From Bog-756 sp963769765 (GTDB lineage: Bacteria; Actinomycetota; Acidimicrobiia; Acidimicrobiales; RAAP-2), in NCBI GenBank assembly GCA_963769765.1, contig CAVYNA010000001.1:1-64000 (forward strand): a DNA stretch of 64,000 bases. The letters are read 5' to 3'. The notes beneath the pieces are model-generated. The model saw only the letters and a program-made list of their open reading frames with translations, was not told the DNA's origin and searched no databases. A program made the position numbers and the translations under genes. Positions 10,155-20,656 of this stretch are shown here, one piece after another (within the stretch, counting starts at the first letter, position 1; the number at the start of each line of letters is the position of its first letter).

Positions 10155-13100
10155 GTGAGCGAGGGCGGCGGTGCCCACCCGGGACGTCGCAGATCGGTCG
10201 TCGAATACGGGATCTTCGCCCTGCTCGCGTTCGTCCCCATGCTCGCCACCCAGCCGGGCACCGTCTCGGACGACACCAAGACCTACCTCTACCTCGACCC
10301 GGGTCGGTACGTCCGCCAGGCGGTGTCGATGTGGAACCCGAACGTCGCCCTCGGCACGGTCACCCACGAGAACATCGGCTACCTCCTGCCGATGGGTCCC
10401 TTCTACTGGGCGATGGCCGAGCTGCACGTCCCGATCTGGGTCGCCCAGCGGATCTGGCTCGGTTCGATCCTCTTCGCGGCGGGTGCGGGGACCCTCTACC
10501 TCTGCCGGACCATCGGGCTCGGCGGGCCGGGCCGGTACGTCGCCTCGTTCGGATTCATGTTCACGCCCTACGTCCTGCAGTACGCGGGGCGGATCTCGGT
10601 GATCCTCATGGCGTGGGCCGGCCTCCCGTGGATGATCGCCTTCGTCGTCCTGGCGCTCCGGCGCGGGGGGTGGAGGTACCCCGCGCTCTTCGCGCTGGTC
10701 GTCGCACTGGTGAGCGGCATCAACGCGAGCTCGATCCTCTACGTGGGCGTCGGTCCGGCCCTGTACCTCCTCTACTCGGTGCTGGTCCTCCGCGAGTCCA
10801 CCTGGCGGGAGGCCTGGGGCGTGGCGTGGAAGGTCGGCCTGCTCACCGCGTTCGTGTCGCTGTGGTGGGCGGTGGCGCTCGAGGTCGAGGCGGCCTACGG
10901 CGTCAACATCCTCAAGTACACCGAGACGGTCAATGCGACGAGCTCGTCGACGTCGCCGTCCGAGATCGTCCGGGGACTCGGCTACTGGTTCTTCTACGGC
11001 GCCTCCGACCAGGTCGGCAACTGGACGCAGGCAGCCGTCGCGTACACCCAACACCTCTGGTTGATGGGGCTGAGCTTCCTCGTGCCCGTGCTCGGTGTAC
11101 TCGGCGCGGTGATCGTGAAGTGGCGTCACCGCGCGTACTTCGTGCTCTTGATCGTCGTCGGGATGGTCCTCGCCGTGGGCCCGTACCCGTACAACAATCC
11201 GACAGCGGTCAGCGCGGTGATCAAGGCCTTCATGCTCGACACGACCGCCGGCCTCGCGCTCCGGTCGACCGATCGGGCGTCGCCGCTCGTGCTGCTCGGA
11301 CTCGCCGTCCTGCTCGGTGCGGGGATCACGGCGCTCTGGCGGAGGGCGAGCCGCACGGCCCTCGCCGTCGGCGCGGGCGCCTGCGCGGCGATCGTCGGCG
11401 CATCGGCGCCGATGTGGACGGGCGCCACGGTGGTGAACAATCTCAGCCAGCCCGCGTCGCCGCCGACCTACGTGCAACAGGCCGCCGCTCATCTCAACGC
11501 CACCCACCCGGGCACGAGGGTCTACGCCCTCCCGGGCAACAACTTCGCCGCGTACCGTTGGGGGGACACGATCGACACCGTGTACCCGGCGCTCCTCGAC
11601 CGCCCGTTCGTCACCCACGAGCAACAGACGATGGGATCGCTGCCGACCGCCGACCTGCTGCAGGCCGTCGACACCCCGTTGCAGGAGGGGACGCTCGACC
11701 CGACCACCATCGCCCCGATGGCCTCGCTGATGAGCGCCGGGGACGTCCTCGTCCAGTACGACCAGCGATTCGAGTTCTACGACACGCCGAACCCGCTCCA
11801 GTTGGCGAAGGTGTTCGCCGTCACTCCGCCTGGGCTGAGCGACCCGGTCGCCTTCGGTTCCCCCCGACCCAATGTCTCGCCGGTCGCCCATCTCGACGAG
11901 CGGACCCTCTCGTCGGGGCCCGATCCGACACCGACCGCGCCACTCGTCACCTACACCGTCGACCACCCGCGCCCGATCGTCCGTTCCGAATCGCTGCACT
12001 CGCCACTGGTGGTCGCGGGCAATGCCTCCGGGCTGGTCAACGCCTCGTCGGTCGGACTGCTCTCCTCGGCCCCGACCATCTTCTACGCCGGGACGCTCGA
12101 CACACGACCAGCCCTGAAGCGGCGGGTGCTCGCCGCGCATCCGACCCTGGTCGTGACCGACACCAACCGGAAGCAAGGCTTCCGCTGGAACGGGATCACC
12201 CAGAACGCGGGGTACACCGAGACGGCGTCGGAGGGACACGACACGGGCGATCCGACCGACTCGCCGCTCGACATCTTCCCGGGCGCGCCGCGCGACGCCC
12301 AGTCGACGACGGTCTTCAACGGCATCGCGTCGGTGACGGCCTCGGAGTACGGCTCGCAGGTCAAGTACTTCGTCGACCGGAGACCTGCGGCCGCGCTCGA
12401 CGGATCGACGTCGACCGCGTGGACGGTGGACGGGTACCCGTTCGGACAGTGGTGGCAGGTGACCTTCACCCACCCGAGGACGACCGACCGGATCAACCTC
12501 GTCCAGCTGCTCGATCCGCACCCCGGTCAGGTCATCACGAACATCACGCTCCTCTTCGACGACTCGACCGAGGTGAAGGCGACGCTCGGACCGGCGTCGA
12601 GGACTCCGGTGGGCCAGACCATCACGTTCGCCCCGCGATCGTTCACGACCCTCCACATCGTCATCAACAGCGTCAAGCGCAACCCGAAGTTCTTTTCGCC
12701 GGCGGGCGAGCAGAACCCGGTCGGCTTCTCCGAAGTCCGGATCCCGGGCGTCACCGCCGACGAGGTGGTGGCGATGCCCACCGACCTGCTCCGCGCGGCA
12801 GGGGCCTCGTCGATCGCCGACCCGCTGAATGTGCTCGTGGACCGGCAGCGGAGCTCCGGTTACCCGCCGCGCTCGGACCCGGAGCCCGCGCTCGCCCGGA
12901 GCTTCTGGCTCCCGACCGCTCGCACCTTCTCCCTCGCAGGGCAGGCCCGGCTCTCGCCCCTCGCCTCGGATGCGACGCTCGCCGCCACGCTCGGTGCGAC
13001 CGGCGCCGTTCCGTCGTCGAGCAGCCGTCTGACCGGCAGCGTGAGCACCGGCGCGCTCGCCGCGCTCGACCCCGGCAAGGGCACCGTCTGGGAACCCGGA

Positions 13101-14559
13101 TTCGGGAGCACCGACCAGGTGGGCTCATGGCTCGAGTACGCGCTCGCCGCGCCGTTGACATTCGACCGCCTGACCCTCGACGTCGTCGCGGACGGGCTCC
13201 ATTCGGTGCCGACCGCGATCACCGTCTCCGCCGGCGGCGCATCGGAGAAGCTCGCGCTGCCTGCGGTCGCACGGAGCCGCGTCGCCGGTTCGACCGTCAC
13301 CGTGCCCCTCTCCCTCCCGACTCCGCTGACCGGACAGACCGTGCGGATCACGGTCGACGCGGTCGACCTCGCACAGACCACCGACTTCCACACCGTGCTT
13401 CCGGTCGCGCTGCCGATCGGCATCGCACATGTCGGGATCACCGGGCTCGACCCGCCGGTGGTACCGGTCGACGTCCCGTCGACCTGCCGTGCCGACCTGC
13501 TCGCCGTCGACGGGACGCCGGTGTGGGTGTCGGTCAGCGGGTCGTCCGCCGCCGCGCTCGTACGTGACCCGCTGGCGGTCACGCTCTGCGGGCCCGACGC
13601 CGGTGGCCTCTCCCTCGGCCCCGGCACCCATCTCCTCCGCGCGACCGCCGGTCAGTCCACCGGTCTCGACGTCGACCAGCTCGCGTTCTCCTCGGCAGCC
13701 GGTGGTGGCGCTGCTCCCATCGCGGCCGGAGGCCAGCTCGCCGGGCCGCCTGCCACGGGCACGCCTCCAGTCCACGTCGTCAGCCAGAGCCCGACGTCGA
13801 TGCAGCTCAGCGTCACCGGGATCACGACATCGACCGCGCCGTTCGAGCTGGTGATGGGCCAGAGCGTGAACGCGGGGTGGACGGCGACCGCCGGTGGGAC
13901 GAGCCTTGGCGCTCCCGAGTTGCTCGACGGGTTCGCCAACGGATGGACCGTGACGCCGGCCGCACTGGCGGGCGCGCTCGACCACGGTCAGCTGACCGTC
14001 TCGTTGCGGTTCGCGCCCCAGCGCAGTGTGAACATCGCGTTGATCCTGTCGGCGCTCGCCTTGGTCGCGTGCATCGTCCTCGCGATTCGTGCCCGTCCGC
14101 CGCAGGAGGCGCGCAACCCGGGACGCCGCGGCCCGCGCACTCGAGGCGGAGGGTCCCGAGCTCACGACCGTCGATCGTTCGACGAGCGGGGGCCTGCCAG
14201 TCCTCGCCGCGTTCGCCGTCGGTCTCACCGCGGGGCTCGTCGCCGCGCTGATCGCATCGTCCCTCACCGGCCTCCTCGTCGGCGCCGCGACCGGGCTCGC
14301 CGTGCGCTTCCCGAGGCTCCGCCTCGCCCTCGGCATCCTCGCGGTGGTCTGCATCGCCGCCGGCGGGGCCTACGTGACGATCCACCAGGGGGTCCTGCCG
14401 GCGAAGCCCAACGGCGGGTGGCCGACCGGGTTCGGGACGGCCGGTGGGCTGGTCTGGGCGGGCGTCATGTTCCTCGGCGCCGACGCGGCCGTCGAAGTGA
14501 TCACCCGGTGGCGCCTGCAGCGGACCGGTACGGACGATGCCGACCCCGCCGAGGGCTGA
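10155..14559 (+). CDS. aftD: Alpha-(1->3)-arabinofuranosyltransferase AftD-like (frameshifted near 14100)
   Basis: A very large membrane enzyme, about 1467 residues when repaired. The N-terminus has about ten helices with SDDTKTYLYLDPGRYV and NVALGTVTHENIGYLLPMGPFYW in the first loop, matching the DUF3367/AftD GT-C core that adds arabinofuranose from decaprenyl-phosphate-arabinose. A long extracytoplasmic part follows, with discoidin-like (F5/8 C) modules such as the one around AALDGSTSTAWTVDG, then C-terminal helices. Near 14090-14115 the frame shifts by one surplus base: the last ~150 residues, with two to three helices, continue in another frame to the TGA at 14559. The GTG at 10155 has GGAG upstream; 10095 or 10011 would also be in frame. 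Confidence 0.85.
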
Positions 14560-14578
14560 CGGTCAACGCATCAACGCA

Positions 14579-15487
14579 TCAGGATGCGTTCTCCCAGAGC
14601 CGGCTGGGCCGGATCCCCCACGCGACCTGCCGTGAGAGCTCGGCGCTCACCACGGGCAGGTCGGCCGCGTGGGTGACGCCGACGACCTTGCCCTCGGCGG
14701 TGACCACCCGGACCCGTCGGTCTGCTCCGCCGGCTCCGTCTGCCACCATCGAGGCCACCACCTCGGGGAGGAGGACCTCGGCTTTCGGCACCTCACCGCC
14801 GGAGTCCCGGGCTGCCACGAGGGCATCCTCGTCCAGGCCGGACGCGTCCATCGCGGCGGTGAGGACCTCCCAGATGCCGGCCTGGAAGCCCCAGAGATTC
14901 ACCGACGCGGGGAGATCGCCCGAGAGGGATGCGGGCTCGAGTCCGTCGTGGACCTCGAACCGATCGTCGTCGACACGGGTCACCTTCCGCCGTTCGGTGA
15001 GGGCAGCGAGGTAGCCGTCCCCGTCCACTTCGCAGATCCCGCGGGTGACCGGGTCGGCGGTCGCGACGGTCGAGCGCAGGGGGTACCCGACGAGCACGTG
15101 CTCGTCGACCGCAGCGGCGAGTTGCGAGACGAGCTGGCGCATCGCCACCTCGCCGTAGATGTCGTCCGCGTTGCACACGGCGAAGGACGACGCACCCTCG
15201 AGGGCCGTCCGCGCCGCCAGCACCGCGTGGACCGTGCCCAGGGGGAGTCGCTGGGTGGCGAATGCGACGTCGACCGAGTCCGGCCAGCACCGTTCGACGT
15301 GGTAGCGGATGGCCGGTCCGGTCTCGGGGTGGAGGACGAGCACCACCTTGCCGACCCCGGCCGCAAGCGCGTCGCTCACGAGGAGGTCGATGACCGCCTC
15401 CCCGCCCGGACCGATCGGAGCCAGCGGCTTGCAGCCTCCGTAGCGGCGGGCCATCCCGGCCGCCAGCACGACCAACGCTGGTCCCAC
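14579..15487 (-). CDS. Sugar-phosphate/MobA-like nucleotidyltransferase
   Basis: About 302 residues. The N-terminus PALVVLAAGMARRYGGCKPL is the nucleotide-binding signature of NTP_transferase proteins (LAAGxxxRxxxxKPL), and FAVCNADDIYG supplies the metal-binding Asp. The protein resembles nucleotidyltransferase-fold proteins that activate sugar phosphates; which sugar is unclear. It follows fabH by only 8 bases and is probably co-transcribed with it. The start is uncertain: the GTG at 15487 is used, but a TTG at 15499 overlapping the fabH stop codon is better placed for the preceding GGGAGG. Confidence 0.75.
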   Translation of the reverse strand: MGPALVVLAAGMARRYGGCKPLAPIGPGGEAVIDLLVSDALAAGVGKVVLVLHPETGPAIRYHVERCWPDSVDVAFATQRLPLGTVHAVLAARTALEGASSFAVCNADDIYGEVAMRQLVSQLAAAVDEHVLVGYPLRSTVATADPVTRGICEVDGDGYLAALTERRKVTRVDDDRFEVHDGLEPASLSGDLPASVNLWGFQAGIWEVLTAAMDASGLDEDALVAARDSGGEVPKAEVLLPEVVASMVADGAGGADRRVRVVTAEGKVVGVTHAADLPVVSAELSRQVAWGIRPSRLWENAS

Positions 15488-15495
15488 CCTCCGGG

Positions 15496-16431
15496 TCAAC
15501 CTCCCCAGCGCAGGACCGCGCTCGCCCAGGTCATGCCGCCGCCGAACCCGGTCAACAGGACATGGTGGCCCGGACGGAGCCGTCCGCTCACCAGGGCGTC
15601 GTCGAGCGCGAGCGGGATGGAGGCCGACGAGGTGTTGCCGTAGTGGTCGATCACGACCACCGCCTTCTCGTCGGGAATGCCGAGCCGCTGGCAGGCGGCG
15701 GTGATGATCCGCAGATTGGCCTGGTGGGGGACCATGACGTCGATGTCGTCGGGGGTGAGCCCGGCCTCCGCGATGGCCTGTTCTGCCGAGTCGACGATCA
15801 CCCGAACCGCTTTGCGGAAGATCTCCTTCCCGTCCATCCAGAGGAAGCCCCCGTGGTCGCACTTGAGCAGGTGCCGGAGCGAGCCGTCCGCGCCGAGCTT
15901 GTAGGAGAGCAGCTGGCCGGGGCCGTCCACCGCTTCGAGCACGACCGCGCCGGCGCCGTCGCCGACCAGCACCGCCACCGACCGGTCGTCCCAGTCGGTG
16001 ATCCGGCTGAGCGTCTCCGACCCGATCACGAGCAGTCGCTCGGCGCCGATCGCGAGCATGCCGTGGGCGACCACGAGCGCGTAGACGAATCCCGAGCAGG
16101 CGGCGTTGACGTCGAAGGCGCCACCGGGCACGCCGATCCCGTCCTGGACGGTCGCCGAGGTGCCCGGGACGATCTGGTCCGGAGTGGTCGTCGCGAGGAT
16201 CACCGCGTCGATCTCGTCGGGCCGCCGACCCGCGCGCTCCAGGGCGGCGAGCCCCGCCTCGATGGCCAGCTGCGAGGTCGTGCCGCCGATGCGACGCTCG
16301 CGGATGCCGGTCCGCTCGACGATCCAGGCGTCGTTGGTGTCCATGGTGGCCGAGAGGTCGTCGTTGGTCACCACTTTGTCGGGCACGCCGATGCCCCAGC
16401 CGGTGACCACTCCACCGCGGGTCGTCTTCAT
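15496..16431 (-). CDS. fabH: 3-oxoacyl-ACP synthase III (FabH)
   Basis: This 311-residue ketosynthase condenses an acyl-CoA primer with malonyl-ACP to start fatty acid synthesis. The catalytic triad is visible: Cys112 in NAACSGF, His236 in VPHQAN and Asn266 in DHYGNTSSAS. The C-terminal GFGGGMTWASAVLRW is the classic end of the family. It lies 6 bases after the stop of the upstream thiolase gene and 8 bases before the nucleotidyltransferase, so the three minus-strand genes look like one operon. The cluster also contains a luciferase-like oxidoreductase, pointing to lipid metabolism. Confidence 0.95.
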   Translation of the reverse strand: MKTTRGGVVTGWGIGVPDKVVTNDDLSATMDTNDAWIVERTGIRERRIGGTTSQLAIEAGLAALERAGRRPDEIDAVILATTTPDQIVPGTSATVQDGIGVPGGAFDVNAACSGFVYALVVAHGMLAIGAERLLVIGSETLSRITDWDDRSVAVLVGDGAGAVVLEAVDGPGQLLSYKLGADGSLRHLLKCDHGGFLWMDGKEIFRKAVRVIVDSAEQAIAEAGLTPDDIDVMVPHQANLRIITAACQRLGIPDEKAVVVIDHYGNTSSASIPLALDDALVSGRLRPGHHVLLTGFGGGMTWASAVLRWGG

Positions 16432-16437
16432 CGAAGT

Positions 16438-17619
16438 TCAGTCCGCTTCGAGCACGTGGATCCCGATGAAGCCTGCATCGGTCGGTCCGTCATGGGACCC
16501 GATCATGCCACCGGTGTTGGCGGCCACCGCCAATCGCGCGCCTGGGACCTGCCGCGGTCCGGCTTCGCCTCGGAGCTGGGCCACCAGCTCGACCACCTGC
16601 GCGATGCCGGTCGCCCCCAGGGGGTGCCCGCGGCCGACGAGCCCGCCGCTCGTGTTGACCGCCATGCCGCTGCCGCCGACCGACGTGTCGCCCGCCACCG
16701 TGGCGGGACCGGCATCGCCGGGTTTGAAGAAGCCGAGGGACTCGAGGGCGTAGAGCTCCTCCGCGCTGGTCGCGTCGTGCAGCTCGACCAGGTCGACCTC
16801 GCTCGGGTCCACCCCGGAGTCGTCCCAGGCCGCCGCCGCCGTCTCCGCGAGCCGGTCGTGGTAGTCGAGGTCGCCGTTGCCCGACCGCACGGTCGTCGCC
16901 CGGATGCGCGGTGCCCGGGAGGCCGGGGTCGTCGTGAGGACCACCGCGGCGGCGCCGTCGGTGAACGAGGAGCACATCAGCCGGGTGAGTGGCGCCACGA
17001 TCGGTGGGGAAGCGAGCACCTCCGCCGCGGTGACCTCCGACTGGAACTGGGCGTGCGGGTTCATCGCGCCGTGACGTCGGGCCTTGACGGTGACGGCTGC
17101 GAACTGTTCGAGGGTCGCACCACGCTCCTCCATCAGCGAGAGGGCCCACGAGGCGTTGAGCGCCATCAGCACCGAACCCGACGGGTTCTCCAGCTCACGG
17201 TGGAGGTGGACCCTGTCGACCAGCGGCACGCCGTCCTCGATACCGGCGAGTGTCGCCGCCCGGTCTCCGGTCCACATCTTCTCGACTCCGACGGCGAGCA
17301 CGACGCCCGTTCCCGCGAGTGCTGCCAGGGTGGCGAGGTGAAGGGCCGACGAGCCGCCTGCACAGGAGTTGTCGACGTTGACGATCCCCGCGTTGCGAAG
17401 CCCCGCGCGGCGCAGGAAGGTCTGGCCGCGGAGGCAGCCCTGGTCGAGCAGGCGTCCTGCGGTCGCGTTCCCGAAGACGACCAGGCCGACGCGCTCGGGC
17501 TCGAGGCCCGCGTCGGCCAGTGCGTCGGCGACGACACGGTGGGCCATCTCCTCGATACCGAGATCGCGTCGATTCATCGGGGTCGTGGCGGCGCCCACGA
17601 CGCGTGCACTGCGGTCCAT
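16438..17619 (-). CDS. Thiolase family protein (acetyl-CoA acetyltransferase-like)
   Basis: The protein has 393 residues. The nucleophilic Cys is C86 in VDNSCAGGSSAL, ELHDATSAEEL occupies the second active-site region and GRGHPLGATG is the C-terminal signature. This layout matches the SCP-x-like thiolases of actinobacteria, which lack the usual second cysteine and often work on steroid or branched-chain acyl-CoAs; the real substrate is not evident. The ATG at 17619 is preceded by GGAGAGG, which decides the start against longer in-frame options. It is probably first or second in an operon with fabH. Confidence 0.88.
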   Translation of the reverse strand: MDRSARVVGAATTPMNRRDLGIEEMAHRVVADALADAGLEPERVGLVVFGNATAGRLLDQGCLRGQTFLRRAGLRNAGIVNVDNSCAGGSSALHLATLAALAGTGVVLAVGVEKMWTGDRAATLAGIEDGVPLVDRVHLHRELENPSGSVLMALNASWALSLMEERGATLEQFAAVTVKARRHGAMNPHAQFQSEVTAAEVLASPPIVAPLTRLMCSSFTDGAAAVVLTTTPASRAPRIRATTVRSGNGDLDYHDRLAETAAAAWDDSGVDPSEVDLVELHDATSAEELYALESLGFFKPGDAGPATVAGDTSVGGSGMAVNTSGGLVGRGHPLGATGIAQVVELVAQLRGEAGPRQVPGARLAVAANTGGMIGSHDGPTDAGFIGIHVLEAD

Positions 17620-17624
17620 CGGCC

Positions 17625-18587
17625 CTACCTCTCCGGTGCCGATCCGGCACCTACGGCCGCCATCAGACGCTCGAACTGCTCGAGCGGTCGGTCGGCGGTC
17701 ACGTAGACCACGACGTGGCGAGCGCCGGCCTCGTCGAACGCTCCGATCACGTCCGCCACCTCGGCGGCACTCCCGCTCACCAGATGGCGGTCGAAGGCCT
17801 TTGCCGGGATGCCGTAGAGGCGCGACATCCAGGCCGTCCCGCGTGCCAGGGCGTGGTCGCGGTCGTCGTCGACCGAGACGAACAGAACCATCGCGGGTGT
17901 CACCGACCCCGAGGTGCGCTCGGCGCGGTCGACCTCCTTCGTCAGCCGGTCGAGTGCCGAGGCGTACTCGCGAGGTGTGAGGAAGAGTGGCATCCATCCG
18001 TCACCGATCGCCGCGGCCCGACGGAGGGCAGACTCGGAGGACCCGCCGACCCAGACCGGCACGGGAGACGGCTCGGGGAGCTGCCGGTAGCGGTCGGCGC
18101 CGTCGGCGTCTTCCGGGCTCCGGACGAGGCCGCTTCCGGTCGCCCACGACCGGCGGAGCTCGGTGATGGCGGCATCGAGGATGCGCCCACGGGCGTGGAA
18201 GTCGACGCCGACCTCCGCGTACTCGCCCTCGTGGCTGCCTACCCCGACCCCGAGGACGAACCGGCCCCGTGAGAGCAGCTGGAGGGTCGCGGCCTGCTTG
18301 GCCACGTCCGCCGTGCCTCGCAGCGGGAGTTGGAGGACACAGGTCCCGATCGAGGCCTGCTCGGTGGCGGTGGCCGCGACCGTGAGCGCGGTCATCACCT
18401 CGAGGCAAGGTCCGTGCCAGAAGAGGTGGTCACAGGCCCAGAGGGCGTCCGCCCCCAGGGACTCGGCGTCTGACGCGACCGACGCCAGATCGGCGGCAGG
18501 ATCCGAGGAGAGCGGACCGTCCTGGGTGAAGGTCGGGAGGATGAATCCGATCCCTCCCGGCGTCGCAGGTGTCCGCTCCGCGTGCAC
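17625..18587 (-). CDS. Luciferase-like (LLM class) flavin/F420-dependent oxidoreductase
   Basis: About 320 residues with a luciferase-like TIM barrel. Visible landmarks are GIGFILPTF at the start, LGADALWACDHLFW, GRFVLGVGVGSHEGEYAEVGVDF and VPVWVGGSSESALRRAAAIGDGW, all typical of the F420- or FMN-binding LLM family common in actinobacteria. It ends 5 bases before the thiolase ATG and so probably heads that operon. The start is uncertain: a GTG at 18587 is given, without a strong ribosome-binding site. Substrate and cofactor choice cannot be read from the sequence. Confidence 0.85.
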   Translation of the reverse strand: MHAERTPATPGGIGFILPTFTQDGPLSSDPAADLASVASDAESLGADALWACDHLFWHGPCLEVMTALTVAATATEQASIGTCVLQLPLRGTADVAKQAATLQLLSRGRFVLGVGVGSHEGEYAEVGVDFHARGRILDAAITELRRSWATGSGLVRSPEDADGADRYRQLPEPSPVPVWVGGSSESALRRAAAIGDGWMPLFLTPREYASALDRLTKEVDRAERTSGSVTPAMVLFVSVDDDRDHALARGTAWMSRLYGIPAKAFDRHLVSGSAAEVADVIGAFDEAGARHVVVYVTADRPLEQFERLMAAVGAGSAPER

Positions 18588-18744
18588 ATCGCATGGTACC
18601 CGCCAGGGTGGTGAGAGCCCCGACACCGTGACCGGCGCCCGCTCCGGACCGTGGTGGCCGGACCATGTGTTCGGAGGCGGGCGTCGCCGCGGCAGACTGT
18701 GGGTGGCCGGAGGTCCGGTCCGAACGTCGGGAAAGGTGGCGAGC

Positions 18745-19107
18745 GTGGAGGAGGACCGAGTGCAGCCAGACGGAGCGCCCGAGGACGCGCCGCTCGGCGA
18801 CGACGAACGCGCCGAGCGCCTTGCGGGGCTGACCGGGCTGCTCGAGCTCATGCGTCCGGCCGTGCAGGCCGACGGGGGAGACCTCGTGCTCGTGTCCGCC
18901 GACGTCGCGTCGGGAGTGGTCGAGGTCCAGCTCCAGGGCGCCTGCAGCTCCTGTGCGGTGAGCGCCTCCACATTGCAGGGCGGGGTCGAGCGGATCCTCC
19001 GCGACCGGCTCCCGTGGGTCACCGAGGTGGTGGGCGGGGTTGACGACTCCCTCGATCCGTTCCTCAGCGAGTCGATGGGTCGCGGCGGGTACGTCCCAAA
19101 CTACTGA
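18745..19107 (+). CDS. NifU C-terminal-type Fe-S scaffold protein
   Basis: This 120-residue protein consists of one NifU C-terminal domain. Residues 28-110 carry LLELMRPAVQADGGDLVLV and the cluster-binding pair C67-x-x-C70 in GACSSCAVS. Such proteins carry and hand over iron-sulfur clusters in the cytoplasm. A GTG at 18745 was chosen because AAAGG lies 8 bases upstream; a GTG at 18736 is also in frame. It is divergent from the oxidoreductase operon. Confidence 0.85.
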   Translation: MEEDRVQPDGAPEDAPLGDDERAERLAGLTGLLELMRPAVQADGGDLVLVSADVASGVVEVQLQGACSSCAVSASTLQGGVERILRDRLPWVTEVVGGVDDSLDPFLSESMGRGGYVPNY

Positions 19108-19333
19108 CCGTTCCCTCGACGCGGTCGGCGCCGGCCCGGCCGACTGAGTGCTCGCCAGAGTTGCAGACCCCGCGACGACGGTTATCTAGAACGCGCGTCC
19201 AGACTCCGACCGCACACGACAGACCCGACCGAATCCGGGCCTTCGATGCGGCCATCGACGAGGCCCGAGCATGAAAGGACCTCAGCCGGGCACACGGCAG
19301 GGGCTTAGTTCACCTCAGATGAGGCGATCGCGC

Positions 19334-20122
19334 TTAGCGCAGCGCGGCCAGCGAGGCGGCGACGGTCGCTTTGGCCCATCGGTACTCACCACTGGAGTAG
19401 GTGGGGCAGAGACCTGGCCATGTTGCTTCGAGGCCGCCGGGGCAGAAGTGAATTCCCGTCTGAGGGCCCGCGATCGTGCGAATCGGGATCTGTCGACCGA
19501 CACAGCCGTCCGTGGCGGTCTCGAACGTGAGGCAGTGCTTGTACGCCTCATAGGCACCGTTCTTCGACACTTCCAGGCGCGGCGTTGCGTCGATGACGAC
19601 GCCGGGGTACTGCGTCGCAAGACGTTGCTCGATCGCGATGACGCCGGTCACGTCGGCATTCCACGAGGAGTCCTCGATCGGGGGACCTTCGAAGAGCACG
19701 ACCTTGGCTCCCGCTGCAGTCGCATCGGCGAGCATCGTCGCGAGGTTCGCCTGGTAGTTCGCGTAGAAGCCCGCTGAACCCGGAACCAGAGGATTGCCGC
19801 TGCTATCGACCTCGCACGGCGCGAGCGAGTTGTACGGATTGGCGACAGTCTCGATCGTCACGACGGCCGGGTGGTACTGAGTGATTGCGGCCGGGAGCTC
19901 TTGCGACCATACGCAGGGAGCGGTGGCGAAGAGCGAGCCGTTCTCCAGCGTGATCGAGCGGATGTGGGGGGCGGCGAACGTCTGCATGTCGGGGAACGAC
20001 TCCCACGTCAGCGAGTCGCCGTAGACGAGCACCGTCTTGGGCGTGGACACCGCCCCAGCCGGAGCGGCCGCGGCCAGCCCAGCCAGGATCAACGCTCCCG
20101 CCACCGCCGCCCGCCAGCGCAC
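19334..20122 (-). CDS. Secreted SGNH-hydrolase-like protein
   Basis: The 262-residue protein starts with RWRAAVAGALILAGLAAAAP, a Sec signal peptide with likely cleavage after AGA near residue 24. The mature part starts TVLVYGDSLTWES, the GDS block of SGNH hydrolases, and has TGIHFCPGGL near the C-terminus as the possible catalytic His block. Four or more cysteines suggest disulfides outside the cell. The family includes esterases and acyl-transfer domains; the substrate is unknown. It starts with GTG and no clear ribosome-binding site is seen. Confidence 0.75.
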   Translation of the reverse strand: MRWRAAVAGALILAGLAAAAPAGAVSTPKTVLVYGDSLTWESFPDMQTFAAPHIRSITLENGSLFATAPCVWSQELPAAITQYHPAVVTIETVANPYNSLAPCEVDSSGNPLVPGSAGFYANYQANLATMLADATAAGAKVVLFEGPPIEDSSWNADVTGVIAIEQRLATQYPGVVIDATPRLEVSKNGAYEAYKHCLTFETATDGCVGRQIPIRTIAGPQTGIHFCPGGLEATWPGLCPTYSSGEYRWAKATVAASLAALR

Positions 20123-20656
20123 GTGTTGAGGATAACGGAGGTGCCCGCTGACCGCTAGTTAGGTCTTCACAAACGCCCCTCCCACCCACCTGGCCGGAGC
20201 CCTGAAGCCGAGCCCGTCGAGCGGTGCACCGCCGCCCCGCTCTGGACCCGGTATCTAGCGCGGTGCAAGGCGACGAAACCCACCAGCCCTTCGACGTGCC
20301 CGTCGCATGACGAGAGTCGCATCCGCCTCTTCCCGACTATCGCTCGCCCCATCCACCTGACCGGCTCGGGTCAGTCGGTCGGAGCGCCCATCTGGTAGCG
20401 GGGGCCAGGGGCGACCATGCGCCGCAGATGCCCGGCTGGGCGCGGACGGCGTTCGCGTAGTTCTCGGCGTGGTCCATGTGAAGTCGCGGAGGTCGTCGCT
20501 CGCGCGAGGGAGGAGCTGGCGAACTGGCGGTGATCCGGTTTGTGCGGATCGACCCCTGGCCGGGGGATTTGTGGCCGGGTGGTCGCGATGGTGTATGCGC
20601 CACCAACATGAATGGGGCACCCAGTCTTCAGGCAGGCTCGACTCACCCGGCGTGGG
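20123..20656. other. Gene-poor stretch of about 530 bases
   Basis: Several short frames are open on both strands, but none has a recognisable product, a good ribosome-binding site or sensible amino-acid composition. No tRNA or strong repeat was seen. Confidence 0.4.

Noticed and set aside
10113..12656. 847-codon minus-strand frame
   Set aside because: Antisense to the AftD core; composition is that of a mirror frame.
14560..15014. Continuation of the AftD frame to 15014
   Set aside because: After about 14110 this frame becomes Arg-rich and runs through the antisense of the nucleotidyltransferase gene; the true C-terminus with helices is in another frame ending at 14559.
15562..17706. 714-codon plus-strand frame
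   Set aside because: Antisense to fabH and the thiolase gene, whose catalytic motifs are unmistakable.
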